Positions 35,586-43,649 of a stretch of 49,882 bases of DNA are shown here, piece by piece. Below the pieces are notes generated by a model, which was given only the letters and a program-made list of their open reading frames with translations, did not search any database and was not told where the DNA came from. Location of the stretch: positions 1 to 49,882 of the forward strand of contig JABHIW010000090.1 of assembly GCA_018670825.1 (NCBI GenBank). Reading direction: 5' to 3'. The DNA comes from Candidatus Scalindua sp. (GTDB taxonomy: Bacteria; Planctomycetota; Brocadiia; Brocadiales; Scalinduaceae). A program made the position numbers and the translations under genes. How positions within the stretch are numbered: position 1 is the stretch's first letter; every line of letters starts with the position of its first letter.

Positions 35586-36443
35586 ATGAATATAGATGAG
35601 AGAGATATTGAAAAAGGAGCACTTCCTGAGATTTTACCCGGTTTTTATTCTAATAGTATTTTATATCTAAGTGAACTGAACGACTATAGAATGTATGCTG
35701 AAGTTTGGAGCAATAAAAAAAGTAAAGAAGACGCAAGAAGGATGGAAATAGGGCATGCGGGATATTTAAAAACACTGGAGTTTGGGGAGAGGAAAAAGAA
35801 GAGAAAAAGTGATAAAGTGAGATTTGATTATTTTGTAGTTGCCGATTCAATAAATTACAAGGTAATGAGGGATGTATACGGAGAACAGAAGGTTTTCATA
35901 CAAATGGGGAGGGTACAAACTAATACTATTTTTGATGATATTATTAAAGCAAAAACATATTTTGAAACTCAATCTATACGTCCCGACAGTGATTTTCACT
36001 CGGAAGGCTATTTGCCGGAAACACTTGAAATAGATTTGGAAAAACTGGGTTTGAGTCAAGACGAGAAAAGTAAAAAGTATTATTTGGAAATTCCTACTGA
36101 CTCAAATGATATTTCAAACAATTATCAAAAAATGCTTTTATCACAGGTACTGGGCAGATATGACATTATTGAGAAGCTGCAGATTTTGGGTAAAGTGAAC
36201 CGCAAAAGTATCAGATGCCTTTTTGAAAATCCAGGTCATGTTATAAAAAGCATAGGAACGTCGAATGCGGTCCCAAGGTTATGTGTTGCCTGGCCATTCC
36301 ATGAAACATTGGTCTTTGACTTTGCGGGAGTACCTGAAGACTATGACGAAGTTTGCTTACTCGGAACGCTAATGAAGGCGAAAGAAGCTCACGATGAAAG
36401 TGAGGGGCATTTTGATAAACCTCAAATTGACAGTTATGCCTGA
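35586..36443 (+). CDS. Hypothetical soluble protein
   Basis: The protein has 285 residues, with no signal peptide or membrane segment. It is rich in charged residues, with a basic loop (FGERKKKRKSDK, about 76-87) and alternating beta/helical segments (KVRFDYFVVADSINYKVMRDVYGEQKVFIQMGRV). I do not recognise a family. It lies between the V-ATPase terminator and a convergent DCC gene, so it is probably its own transcription unit. The steady coding signal over its full length supports a real gene. Confidence 0.6.
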   Translation: MNIDERDIEKGALPEILPGFYSNSILYLSELNDYRMYAEVWSNKKSKEDARRMEIGHAGYLKTLEFGERKKKRKSDKVRFDYFVVADSINYKVMRDVYGEQKVFIQMGRVQTNTIFDDIIKAKTYFETQSIRPDSDFHSEGYLPETLEIDLEKLGLSQDEKSKKYYLEIPTDSNDISNNYQKMLLSQVLGRYDIIEKLQILGKVNRKSIRCLFENPGHVIKSIGTSNAVPRLCVAWPFHETLVFDFAGVPEDYDEVCLLGTLMKAKEAHDESEGHFDKPQIDSYA

Positions 36444-36536
36444 TGATTGAGGGTCTGATCCTGGAATTAAAGAGCTGAAGTAAGCAGAAAACATTCTTCA
36501 CAGACGAAGAGAGCGTAGGAAATATGGCGAATCTTT

Positions 36537-36917
36537 TCATACTTTTCCCTGGGTTAATGGCAATATCGTTTGTGAGATAATATATCTATTGTTTGCTATT
36601 CGGTGGTAGGCAAAATAGGATAGTAAGCTGATTACCGGTATTTTAAAAAAGATTGCCAGCCATCTGAAATACCTTAAATTACAGAGTATCTCCGGTAGTG
36701 ACTTGTCACCTGCCAGGGTACGTCCATCAGGTGTCACCAGGTGCAGGGCCTCAAGACATGCTTCTTCTCCTATATCCGGGAATCTGCTCTTGCGTTCTTC
36801 CGATTGGCACGCGATGAATTCAAATGTTACCGTGTCCATTGCGTGTGATTTAATCCAGTTCATGTATCCGCAACATAAGCTGCACTCCGCATCATATATT
36901 AGTATTGTAGGTTTCAC
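36537..36917 (-). CDS. DCC-family thiol-disulfide oxidoreductase (DUF393)
   Basis: This 126-residue protein starts at GTG 36917. It has the family's hallmark N-terminus, ILIYDAECSLCCGYMNW: an Asp followed by a CxxC pair (Cys12 and Cys15), plus a conserved IKSHA segment. A thioredoxin-like fold is expected. The C-terminal part contains a hydrophobic segment (WLAIFFKIPVISLLSYFAYHRIANNR) that is common in the family. It lies convergent to the hypothetical gene and has no operon partner. Confidence 0.85.
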   Translation of the reverse strand: MKPTILIYDAECSLCCGYMNWIKSHAMDTVTFEFIACQSEERKSRFPDIGEEACLEALHLVTPDGRTLAGDKSLPEILCNLRYFRWLAIFFKIPVISLLSYFAYHRIANNRYIISQTILPLTQGKV

Positions 36918-37185
36918 CTGTTTCTACACATTTAAAAAAAGTAGATTACGAAGGAACATGATAACCTTTTCAGGGGCTTATTGGATAATATGGCATAACT
37001 AAATTAATTTCAAACAATTATTCAAAGAAAAATTTACCACTACGTGAAGTCATACTAACATATTCTTGTAAACAAATCAGTTGAATGTATAATCAAATAA
37101 GTATTACGTTTTTTTCAATTGAGAAGTTTTTTCGCGATTGTTTATCGTTTTTAATCTTCGGTTATTTGATCTGTTCTACAGATAT

Positions 37186-37734
37186 ATGCATAGAAAGAAA
37201 TTAATTCAAAACCTCAGAAATTATCAGACCAAATGGGAAAATGAGCCAGATACGGTAGAGCAATTTATTGAGTTTGTGTCAACCAATGAGAATTGTTTTG
37301 AGAGAAAGTTGAAAGAAGGACACATCACGGGTTCAGCCTGGGTAGTTAGTAAAGATGGAAGGCAAGTCTTACTGACTCACCATAAAAAACTCAATAGATG
37401 GTTTCAGCTCGGTGGTCACGCGGATGGGAATTCCGATGTTTTGCAAGTAGCGATGCGTGAAGCGCTTGAAGAGTCAGGACTGGAAAGAGTTGAACCGATT
37501 AGTAGGGAAATTTTTGATATTGATATCCATAAGATCCCGGAAAGAGGTTCGGAACCGGAGCATTACCACTATGATGTGAGATATGCTTTTAAAGTGGATG
37601 GAAGTGAGAAATATGTCGTCAGCGACGAGTCTCACAACTTAAGTTGGATAGAAATTGAGAACTTGAGTGAATTGACAGAAGAAGAATCAATGCTTAGAAT
37701 GGCAAGGAAATGGAAGGCGGTACGAGACATATGA
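37186..37734 (+). CDS. Nudix hydrolase
   Basis: A TTG-started version from 37138 would add 16 hydrophobic residues, but the ATG at 37186 gives a normal 182-residue protein and is preferred; neither has a strong ribosome binding site. The Nudix box reads GGHADGNSDVLQVAMREALEE. It matches G-x5-E-x7-REUxEExGU except that the first Glu is Ser; the REx2EE metal ligands are intact. The substrate is unknown (nucleoside diphosphate derivative class). It ends 30 bases before the Rsm22-like gene and may be co-transcribed with it. Confidence 0.88.
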   Translation: MHRKKLIQNLRNYQTKWENEPDTVEQFIEFVSTNENCFERKLKEGHITGSAWVVSKDGRQVLLTHHKKLNRWFQLGGHADGNSDVLQVAMREALEESGLERVEPISREIFDIDIHKIPERGSEPEHYHYDVRYAFKVDGSEKYVVSDESHNLSWIEIENLSELTEEESMLRMARKWKAVRDI

Positions 37735-37764
37735 GCGAACCGTTCCGGGAGTCTGTTTTTAAGC

Positions 37765-38853
37765 ATGACGGTCAAAAGGAAAGATGTGATTAGTACTTAT
37801 TGCCTGGATTCCGGATATGGGTGGGATCCGATATCGAAAAGTAGATTAGAGATAACTGAGAAAATGCAGATTTACGTTGAACCAACACAATATGATATGA
37901 ATGAGATGGATGATTTTCTTTATTCTAATTATTTAATAAACTATTCAGAAAAGAAAAATCTTGAAGATCTGTTTCGTGCGTACCAATCTCCCGCAAAGAG
38001 AAACACATACATAAATGATCAGAGCCTGGCAGCGTTGTATATGATTGCCAGGGGCAGATCTATTATGGGTGTAATGGAAAAAATCATTAGAGAACACCTG
38101 GATGTTTTTCATGAAGTTGGGTCTGTCGTTGATTTTGGTGGAGGGCCGGGGACATTTCTTTTCGCACTTAGTAAATTCAAAACAGTAAATAAATATACGA
38201 ATGTAGAGCGGAGTGATGTGTTTATTGGTATTTTGAATGTTCTTGTCGAGGAGTTTCTCTCTTCGTCAATTCCTCATACCCATGTAGATTCGATTAGTTG
38301 CAACTATTTAAAGCTGGAATCTCAAGATATCCCGACAAATGATCTTTGTGTGTTTTCCTATACTTTTTGTGAATGTGACAATTCTCTGGTTCGTTTACCG
38401 GGTTTAGTTGAAAACTCGAATAGGGTTTTAATAATAGAGCCAGGCACACCATCAGGATTTAATAATATTATTCAGGCGAGAGACAAATTAATAGAAAAAG
38501 GGTTTAGTACCATTGCTCCGTGTACGGTATCAAACGGATTTTGTCCTTTGAGAGATTCTGAGTCTGATTGGTGCCATTTTGTCGAGAGGGTAGATCGGTC
38601 TCGTATCCAGAGGCATTTAAAAAATGGCGTGTTAGGTTACGAATATGAAAAATACTCGTATTTACTCATGTCTAAATATCCAATCCATTCGGATGGTAAG
38701 CGAATAATATCAAGACCAAATAATACGAAACATAGTGTATCGTTCGATATTTGCTCAGAAAAAGAGAGTCATATCGTTGTCACAAAGAGAGAGAATAAAA
38801 ACAGGTTCAAAATTGTGAAGAAAAGTATTAGAGGTGATTTATACAGTGAATAG
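37765..38853 (+). CDS. Rsm22-type small-ribosomal-subunit methyltransferase-like protein
   Basis: The protein has 362 residues. The helical N-terminus (QSLAALYMIARGRSIMGVMEKIIREH) leads into a SAM-binding fold (SVVDFGGGPGTFLFAL; VLIIEPGTPSGFNNI). The family signature is the Cys-rich segment APCTVSNGFCPLRDSESDWCHF followed by VERVDRSRIQRHLK and GYEYEKYSYLL. Cys253, Cys260, Cys270 and a later Cys330 have spacing close to the iron-sulfur cluster ligands known in mitochondrial METTL17/Rsm22. It probably acts on or assembles the small ribosomal subunit; catalytic activity is unproven for the family. Confidence 0.8.
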   Translation: MTVKRKDVISTYCLDSGYGWDPISKSRLEITEKMQIYVEPTQYDMNEMDDFLYSNYLINYSEKKNLEDLFRAYQSPAKRNTYINDQSLAALYMIARGRSIMGVMEKIIREHLDVFHEVGSVVDFGGGPGTFLFALSKFKTVNKYTNVERSDVFIGILNVLVEEFLSSSIPHTHVDSISCNYLKLESQDIPTNDLCVFSYTFCECDNSLVRLPGLVENSNRVLIIEPGTPSGFNNIIQARDKLIEKGFSTIAPCTVSNGFCPLRDSESDWCHFVERVDRSRIQRHLKNGVLGYEYEKYSYLLMSKYPIHSDGKRIISRPNNTKHSVSFDICSEKESHIVVTKRENKNRFKIVKKSIRGDLYSE

Positions 38854-39053
38854 GTAAGCTTGGATTGAATCAATGTTCGAAATAGAGTCTATTGGTCACT
38901 CTGGTCCGGCTGGGTGGTGCTATTTAGTGTGTTATAGTATTATCCTGAGCAGCACTTCTCTTATTTGGTGGACTATCCGGCGTAGGGCCGACGCTGACTG
39001 GTAACGTCACACAGCCTGTATGCCTATGGGAAAGTGAATAGTGATTAATCTAC

Positions 39054-39479
39054 ATGAGTAAATACGATATCGATTACACCTTGACATATAGAATAAATAT
39101 AAAAGTAGAGAATTATAAACGATTAATACTTACTGTTTTTTTCTTAGGAATAATTTACTCTCCTTGTAAAGGGGATAACGCTGATAAAGAGAATATTGAA
39201 GAATGGTATGTTGTTTCCCGGCATGGAGATTACTTGCCGTTAAAAACTATTTTCATAAAGTATAAAGAATTAAAAGGTGCATCTACTCCGCAAGAATTGG
39301 TTGATAAGCTTAAAAAGAATGGAGATGATGCTGAACTAATAGACATGTTTGCAAATGCTAAAGACAAAGATAAGGAAAAGTTCAAAGCTCTCAATGTAAA
39401 GATTTATGAATTAACTTCAAAAAGCAGGGAGCTTGCTTTGATTATAACAAATAAAAATGCTGACGAAATAAAACCTTAG
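39054..39479 (+). CDS. Hypothetical exported or membrane-anchored protein
   Basis: The protein has 141 residues. It has one hydrophobic segment (LILTVFFLGIIYSPCKG, about 25-41) after a 24-residue hydrophilic start, so it has either a long signal peptide or a membrane anchor. The mature part is small, charged and mostly helical (EWYVVSRHGDYLPLKTIFIKYKEL, TPQELVDKLKKNGDDAEL). No family was recognised. A 200-bp spacer without visible genes precedes it. Confidence 0.55.
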   Translation: MSKYDIDYTLTYRINIKVENYKRLILTVFFLGIIYSPCKGDNADKENIEEWYVVSRHGDYLPLKTIFIKYKELKGASTPQELVDKLKKNGDDAELIDMFANAKDKDKEKFKALNVKIYELTSKSRELALIITNKNADEIKP

Positions 39480-39577
39480 CAAGTAATTCTACCTAATATT
39501 TTTCTTCTGTTGCAAAAAATATAGGTAAACTCAAATGTTATCAATAAAAAATAGATGTATTTAGTTTGGAGAAGCTC

Positions 39578-40624
39578 ATGAGAGCTATTAAATGGAATGA
39601 TAGTGATGGCGAATTAAAAATTTGTAGTACACCTGTGCCTGAACTATCAAAGGAAAATAATATATTAATTAAAGTAAAATTTTGTGGTATTTGTGGAACA
39701 GATATTCATATTATTAATAAAGAACTATCCGCGAAAAATGGTATTGTACTCGGCCATGAGTTTACAGGAGAAGTTATTGAGAAAGGAATTGATGTTACTA
39801 CTATTGATGTTGGCGATCGAGTAGTAGTTAACCCAAATGAAGGATGCGGGAAGTGTAACTTTTGTCAACGAGGAAAACCCCATTTTTGTTTAACAGGAGG
39901 TCTTAATAGCACAATAGGGATTCATCGTGATGGGGGATGGGCAGAGTACTGTGCAGTACCTGAGTCACAAGTTTTGCAATTACCCAAAATAATCAGTTAT
40001 ACTCAAGGTGTATTGTGTGAGCCTCTCTTCTGTATAGTGCATGGTTGGGATCTTTTGGGCAAAGTACCAGATGATTCTAATATTCTTATTATTGGTGCAG
40101 GTATAACAGGTCTACTTTGGGCAAAGATGTTACATCACTATGGGTTTAGGCGAGTTACCATTACTGAGACCGTTAAGTCACGCCTTAAAATAGCTGAAAA
40201 TTTATCTACTGATTACCATTGCATAATGGGAAACGAGCTGTCGGTATTATTCAAGGGAAAGACACCTGATCTAGATGGATTTGACTTTATTATTGATTGC
40301 AGTGGTAACCCTGGTGGCATTCAAAATGGTATCAACTACATCAAACGCGGAGGAACACTAAACATTTTTGGACTTTGCCCATCGGGTTCAAAGATTTATA
40401 TCGATCCTTCATTGATATGCTTAAACGAACTAAAGATAGTTGGGACACTTATAAATCCTTTTACATCCTCACGTGCAATAGGACTTTTAGAAAACATGGT
40501 TGTTAATGATATAAATCTTAACCAGATGGGGGTAGAAACATTTAAGTTGAACGAATATAAAAATGCCTTAACTGCAGTAACCGAAAAACGAATAACTAAA
40601 GCAATTTTTGATCTGAATGAATGA
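39578..40624 (+). CDS. Zinc-dependent alcohol dehydrogenase (medium-chain family)
   Basis: The protein has 348 residues from the ATG at 39578, chosen because GGAG lies 6 bases upstream; a TTG 12 bases earlier is unlikely. The catalytic zinc site is FCGICGTDIH plus GHEFTGEV, and the structural zinc lobe is NPNEGCGKCNFCQRGKPHFC. The Rossmann NAD(P) motif is GAGITGLLWAKML. It resembles sorbitol/threonine dehydrogenase-type enzymes, but the substrate is not determinable. It is a lone gene in the island of mixed metabolic genes. Confidence 0.9.
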   Translation: MRAIKWNDSDGELKICSTPVPELSKENNILIKVKFCGICGTDIHIINKELSAKNGIVLGHEFTGEVIEKGIDVTTIDVGDRVVVNPNEGCGKCNFCQRGKPHFCLTGGLNSTIGIHRDGGWAEYCAVPESQVLQLPKIISYTQGVLCEPLFCIVHGWDLLGKVPDDSNILIIGAGITGLLWAKMLHHYGFRRVTITETVKSRLKIAENLSTDYHCIMGNELSVLFKGKTPDLDGFDFIIDCSGNPGGIQNGINYIKRGGTLNIFGLCPSGSKIYIDPSLICLNELKIVGTLINPFTSSRAIGLLENMVVNDINLNQMGVETFKLNEYKNALTAVTEKRITKAIFDLNE

Positions 40625-40675
40625 ATGAAAAAATAACAAAAGATCATAACCGTAATATTTATATAGGACAATACC

Positions 40676-41440
40676 ATGAAACCGATAGTAAGATTAGCCA
40701 CCGCCCGGACCCCGGACGGAGGCGAGATGGAGCTTTATCAACATGATCGTGATTTTACGATCAAGATCAACGGTCAGGATTTGATGAGCAGCCGCCAGTA
40801 TGAGTCGGAACTGGAACTCGCGCGGTTGGGCTGTGCGCATCTGACTGGTAGTAAGACGCCAAGTATACTTATCGGCGGTTTGGGCTTGGGCTATACCTTG
40901 CGCCAGGTCCTCGATATGCTCGGCCCTGACGCCCAGGTTGTGGTGGGGGAACTGTTGAGTGCTGTAGTCGAATGGAATCGTGAGTTTCTCATGGATCTCA
41001 ACGGCCAGCCACTGAATGACAAACGAGTTGATATTAAGACGGGAGATGTCGTGGAACTTATCTCACGCTCCAAGGACAGATTCGATGCGATCCTGCTGGA
41101 TATCGATAATGGCCCCAGCGCGATGAGCATTTTAAGGAACCGTCGTCTGTACGGGTATGAAGGGATTCGGGCCTGTCGCCTGGCTTTGCGCGAACAGGGG
41201 TGCCTGGCGGTGTGGTCAGTTGAGTCGAGTAAAAAATACGAACGGCTCTTGATGAGTGGCGGTTTCCATGTACGGCGTTTCCGAGTTCCTGTCTACAAGG
41301 GAAGTAAATCGCAGTTCCGTTTTGTATGGATCGCTTCAAAGGACAAGAGTATCCTGCCTGCCGGTGGAGGCGAGCCGCACCTGCCGCTCATTGACGAGTC
41401 GAAGGAAAGCCGTCGCAGACGATCCCGAGAGAGATACTAG
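40676..41440 (+). CDS. Spermidine-synthase-like SAM/Rossmann protein
   Basis: The protein has 254 residues with a single Rossmann domain: SILIGGLGLGYTLRQVLDML, a GEL acidic motif (VVVGELLSAVVEWN), DAILLDIDNGPSA and RLALREQGCLAVWSVE. This pattern is shared by spermidine synthase-like proteins; there is no decarboxy-SAM/putrescine tetrad that I can confirm. The C-terminus is basic (SKESRRRRSRERY). The gene is visibly GC-richer than its neighbours, suggesting acquisition. A ribosome binding site (AGGA) precedes the ATG. Confidence 0.8.
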   Translation: MKPIVRLATARTPDGGEMELYQHDRDFTIKINGQDLMSSRQYESELELARLGCAHLTGSKTPSILIGGLGLGYTLRQVLDMLGPDAQVVVGELLSAVVEWNREFLMDLNGQPLNDKRVDIKTGDVVELISRSKDRFDAILLDIDNGPSAMSILRNRRLYGYEGIRACRLALREQGCLAVWSVESSKKYERLLMSGGFHVRRFRVPVYKGSKSQFRFVWIASKDKSILPAGGGEPHLPLIDESKESRRRRSRERY

Positions 41441-41594
41441 GCGTGGGTGTCTGTGGTCGTCCCGTGAGGTTACACCGGGAGTAATTCGCACTATCTGCTT
41501 GAAAGTAACATTTTCATCTACAAAAAGGAAAGTATTGGTGGTTTCCTAACTTAAACCTGAATTGAGCGATTCTATTCTATATGTTATTAGTAGC

Positions 41595-41612
41595 CGCAGG
41601 CTTTAGCCTGCG
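41595..41612. repeat. REP-like palindrome CGCAGGCT-TT-AGCCTGCG
   Basis: A perfect 8-bp stem with a 2-base loop. The core GCAGGCT/AGCCTGC matches the palindrome at 15408-15424, suggesting a dispersed family of short palindromes. Confidence 0.6.
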
Positions 41613-41942
41613 TGTCTCCTCATCCGATGGGTGCACGTGTATTCCTCGTAAGTTACGCAACCTAAAGGATGCGGCTACCCACCCGAACGTACTGTTCGGT
41701 ATGGGCGGGCTAAAATCGCTCAATTGAACTTAAAGTAACAAACAAAGGGCCTCATCTCACCACTTGAATCAATTCAAATTCACTCTCATGTGGGAATTTC
41801 CCCTTGACTTCAACAACTGGTAACTCTATTATTCCATCATATTCAATTCAATCAGTTCAAAAACGATACAACACAGGATAGTGTAGATATACTAAAACCG
41901 GTTTAGTTTTTGGCTTTCTAAAAAAACCAAATCTTGGTTGCT

Positions 41943-41960
41943 TGCCCGACATGTCGGGCA
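41943..41960. repeat. Perfect 18-bp palindrome TGCCCGACATGTCGGGCA
   Basis: Fully self-complementary, followed by GGCGGGCA, which repeats part of the stem. This style is typical of dispersed REP-like repeats; it could also be an operator. Confidence 0.6.
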
Positions 41961-42358
41961 GGCGGGCAGTTATCCCCGGACAAAAGGCGCCGAGGACTTT
42001 ACTCGGGCAAAATCGTTTTTGGATTTCCCGAAAACTATTTTGAGATGAGTATAAATCATATTAAGTTTATATTTACAGGGACGTAAATTTTATGAACTCT
42101 CCTTACCAAAGTAGCCATTCTCAAATAAATAATAATACCAATATTTTTATTTTCATGCAGCGTAGTCCGGTTAGGTTATTACGTGTATTCCAAATCAGTG
42201 GAGCTAATCCCTCTGCCATTTGTGATTCGATTATTTTTAACTTCTTTGTTTGTCTTACTATTTTTTATTATTTTAATTTCCATACGGGGTTGCTCACCTC
42301 AGCGTTTGGGTGATGCGATGCTGTAGGCAGTAAAACTGTAAACAGAATCTTTACTACC

Positions 42359-43279
42359 ATGCCGACTTTTGAAACAACTCCTGAACAAAGACAGCAACTG
42401 TTGACCGATGGTTTCGTCCTTTTGCCAGCGGCTTTGCCAACCAGTCTTTTGGCACGCTGGCGTGATCTTGCGGACGGACTGGAACGTAATGCCCTTGAGG
42501 CCTACGCAAGGAATGAATCGCTGCACGGAACATGCGTCATCGAAGACCCCGTGGGGCCCCGGTTGGTGCGGTACGATGATATTCTGGGTGAGGACGGTAA
42601 TGCGGTGCTCGACCTACTGGCTTGTCCCGCGATGATGGCTGTGGCCAGAGAAATGTGCGGTCACGGCGTCGTTCCCTTACAACTCGATATACTTTACAAA
42701 CACCAGCACCCACACCCCGTGATCAGTTGGCACCAAGGGGCGCCGCATCCCCGTGGATACCCGTATCTAAATGTGGGGATCTACCTTGACGATGCCGATT
42801 CCGATGACGGATGCCTACGATATGTACCAGGTACGCAATACGAGTTGCAGGATATCTGCGCATTGTCGGAAGCCCACGGCTGGGACCCTCCCGGCATAGT
42901 TCAACAACCCGCTAAAGCCGGTGACATCCTGGTTCAGGACATGATGGTTCTACATGGTTCAGCACCAAAGCGTGGCCCCGGCGTACGCCGCACGATCTAT
43001 GTTGAGTTACGTCCTGCAGCTGGGATTAAGGAGAGTGACGCGCAATCAGAGCAATGGAAAGAACTGCGTAAGCGTTGGATGGGGATTGTTGTGCGACGAG
43101 CTGAAGCTTCGGACTATCCACAATCGTGGAGAGATGATCTTCACGCCAACCTGGGAAGCGATGAGGAAGAAATTGCATCAATTCTAAATCTCTGGGAGCC
43201 ACCAATACCGGCTGTCTACTGTCACCACAGCGTTGAAACGGATGACTATCCTGTCCCCTCTGATTTGCGCGGTTCGTAG
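42359..43279 (+). CDS. PhyH-family Fe/2-oxoglutarate oxygenase with HxG metal motif
   Basis: The protein has 306 residues. The phytanoyl-CoA dioxygenase fold is indicated by ISWHQGAPHPRG, YLNVGIYLDDADSDDGCLRYVPGT, an acidic-aromatic C-terminal part and VLHGSAPKRGPGVRRTIYVELRP. The first iron ligand is His125, the distal His is His199, and a conserved Arg binds 2-oxoglutarate. The usual HxD carboxylate position is Gly127 (WHQG instead of WHQD). The same loss defines Fe/2OG halogenases of the SyrB2 and WelO5 types, though it can also mean an inactive protein. The gene is GC-richer than the window average. The substrate is unknown. Confidence 0.82.
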   Translation: MPTFETTPEQRQQLLTDGFVLLPAALPTSLLARWRDLADGLERNALEAYARNESLHGTCVIEDPVGPRLVRYDDILGEDGNAVLDLLACPAMMAVAREMCGHGVVPLQLDILYKHQHPHPVISWHQGAPHPRGYPYLNVGIYLDDADSDDGCLRYVPGTQYELQDICALSEAHGWDPPGIVQQPAKAGDILVQDMMVLHGSAPKRGPGVRRTIYVELRPAAGIKESDAQSEQWKELRKRWMGIVVRRAEASDYPQSWRDDLHANLGSDEEEIASILNLWEPPIPAVYCHHSVETDDYPVPSDLRGS

Positions 43280-43492
43280 TTCATGAGATACTGATTGCAG
43301 GATTTGAGCGGCTGGCGATACGCAACCGAACAATTGCGTGAACCGGAGAGGAGAATCCGGCGGAATCTGAAATCTGGGAGTAAGGGGTCGACCAAGCTAA
43401 GTTGTTGGTGTAAAAGAAGAGGACCTTTAGAATATGGTTTTTTATGGTTTTAAACACCACCTTTTTAGTACAAAAAAAGTATCTATAAGGTA

Positions 43493-43566
43493 TTTGTAGA
43501 AGATACGAAGGTAAGTTGTGTTTAAAAGCGCGAGGTCGCAAAGTGGTTGAGAGCAATGATGTGTTT
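43493..43566 (+). repeat. Direct repeat, copy 1 (about 74 bp)
   Basis: Matches 48238-48312 with one single-base gap and a few substitutions; both start TTTGTAGAAGATACGAAGG and contain AAAGCGCGAGGTCG. In this copy the frame is broken. The repeat lies in the 370-bp gap between the PhyH gene and the HDOD gene. Confidence 0.8.
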
Positions 43567-43649
43567 TGTATATTTTTAACACAAAGGTTTTTACAACGGC
43601 GTGTTATAACTGTTGAAGTGTCAACGTTGATTTTTCATTCATTATAAGA

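Larger units (their letters stand above)
41441..42358. other. 918-bp gene-poor spacer with two strong palindromes
   Basis: No convincing gene: the only sizeable frame (42092-42313, 73 residues) is low-complexity and AT-rich. The spacer contains the palindromes at 41595-41612 and 41943-41960 and an AT-rich stretch. It separates the two GC-rich genes. Confidence 0.6.

Noticed and set aside
42092..42313. 73-residue frame before the PhyH gene
   Set aside because: Low-complexity Asn/Phe-rich translation, no ribosome binding site, lies in the palindrome-bearing spacer.
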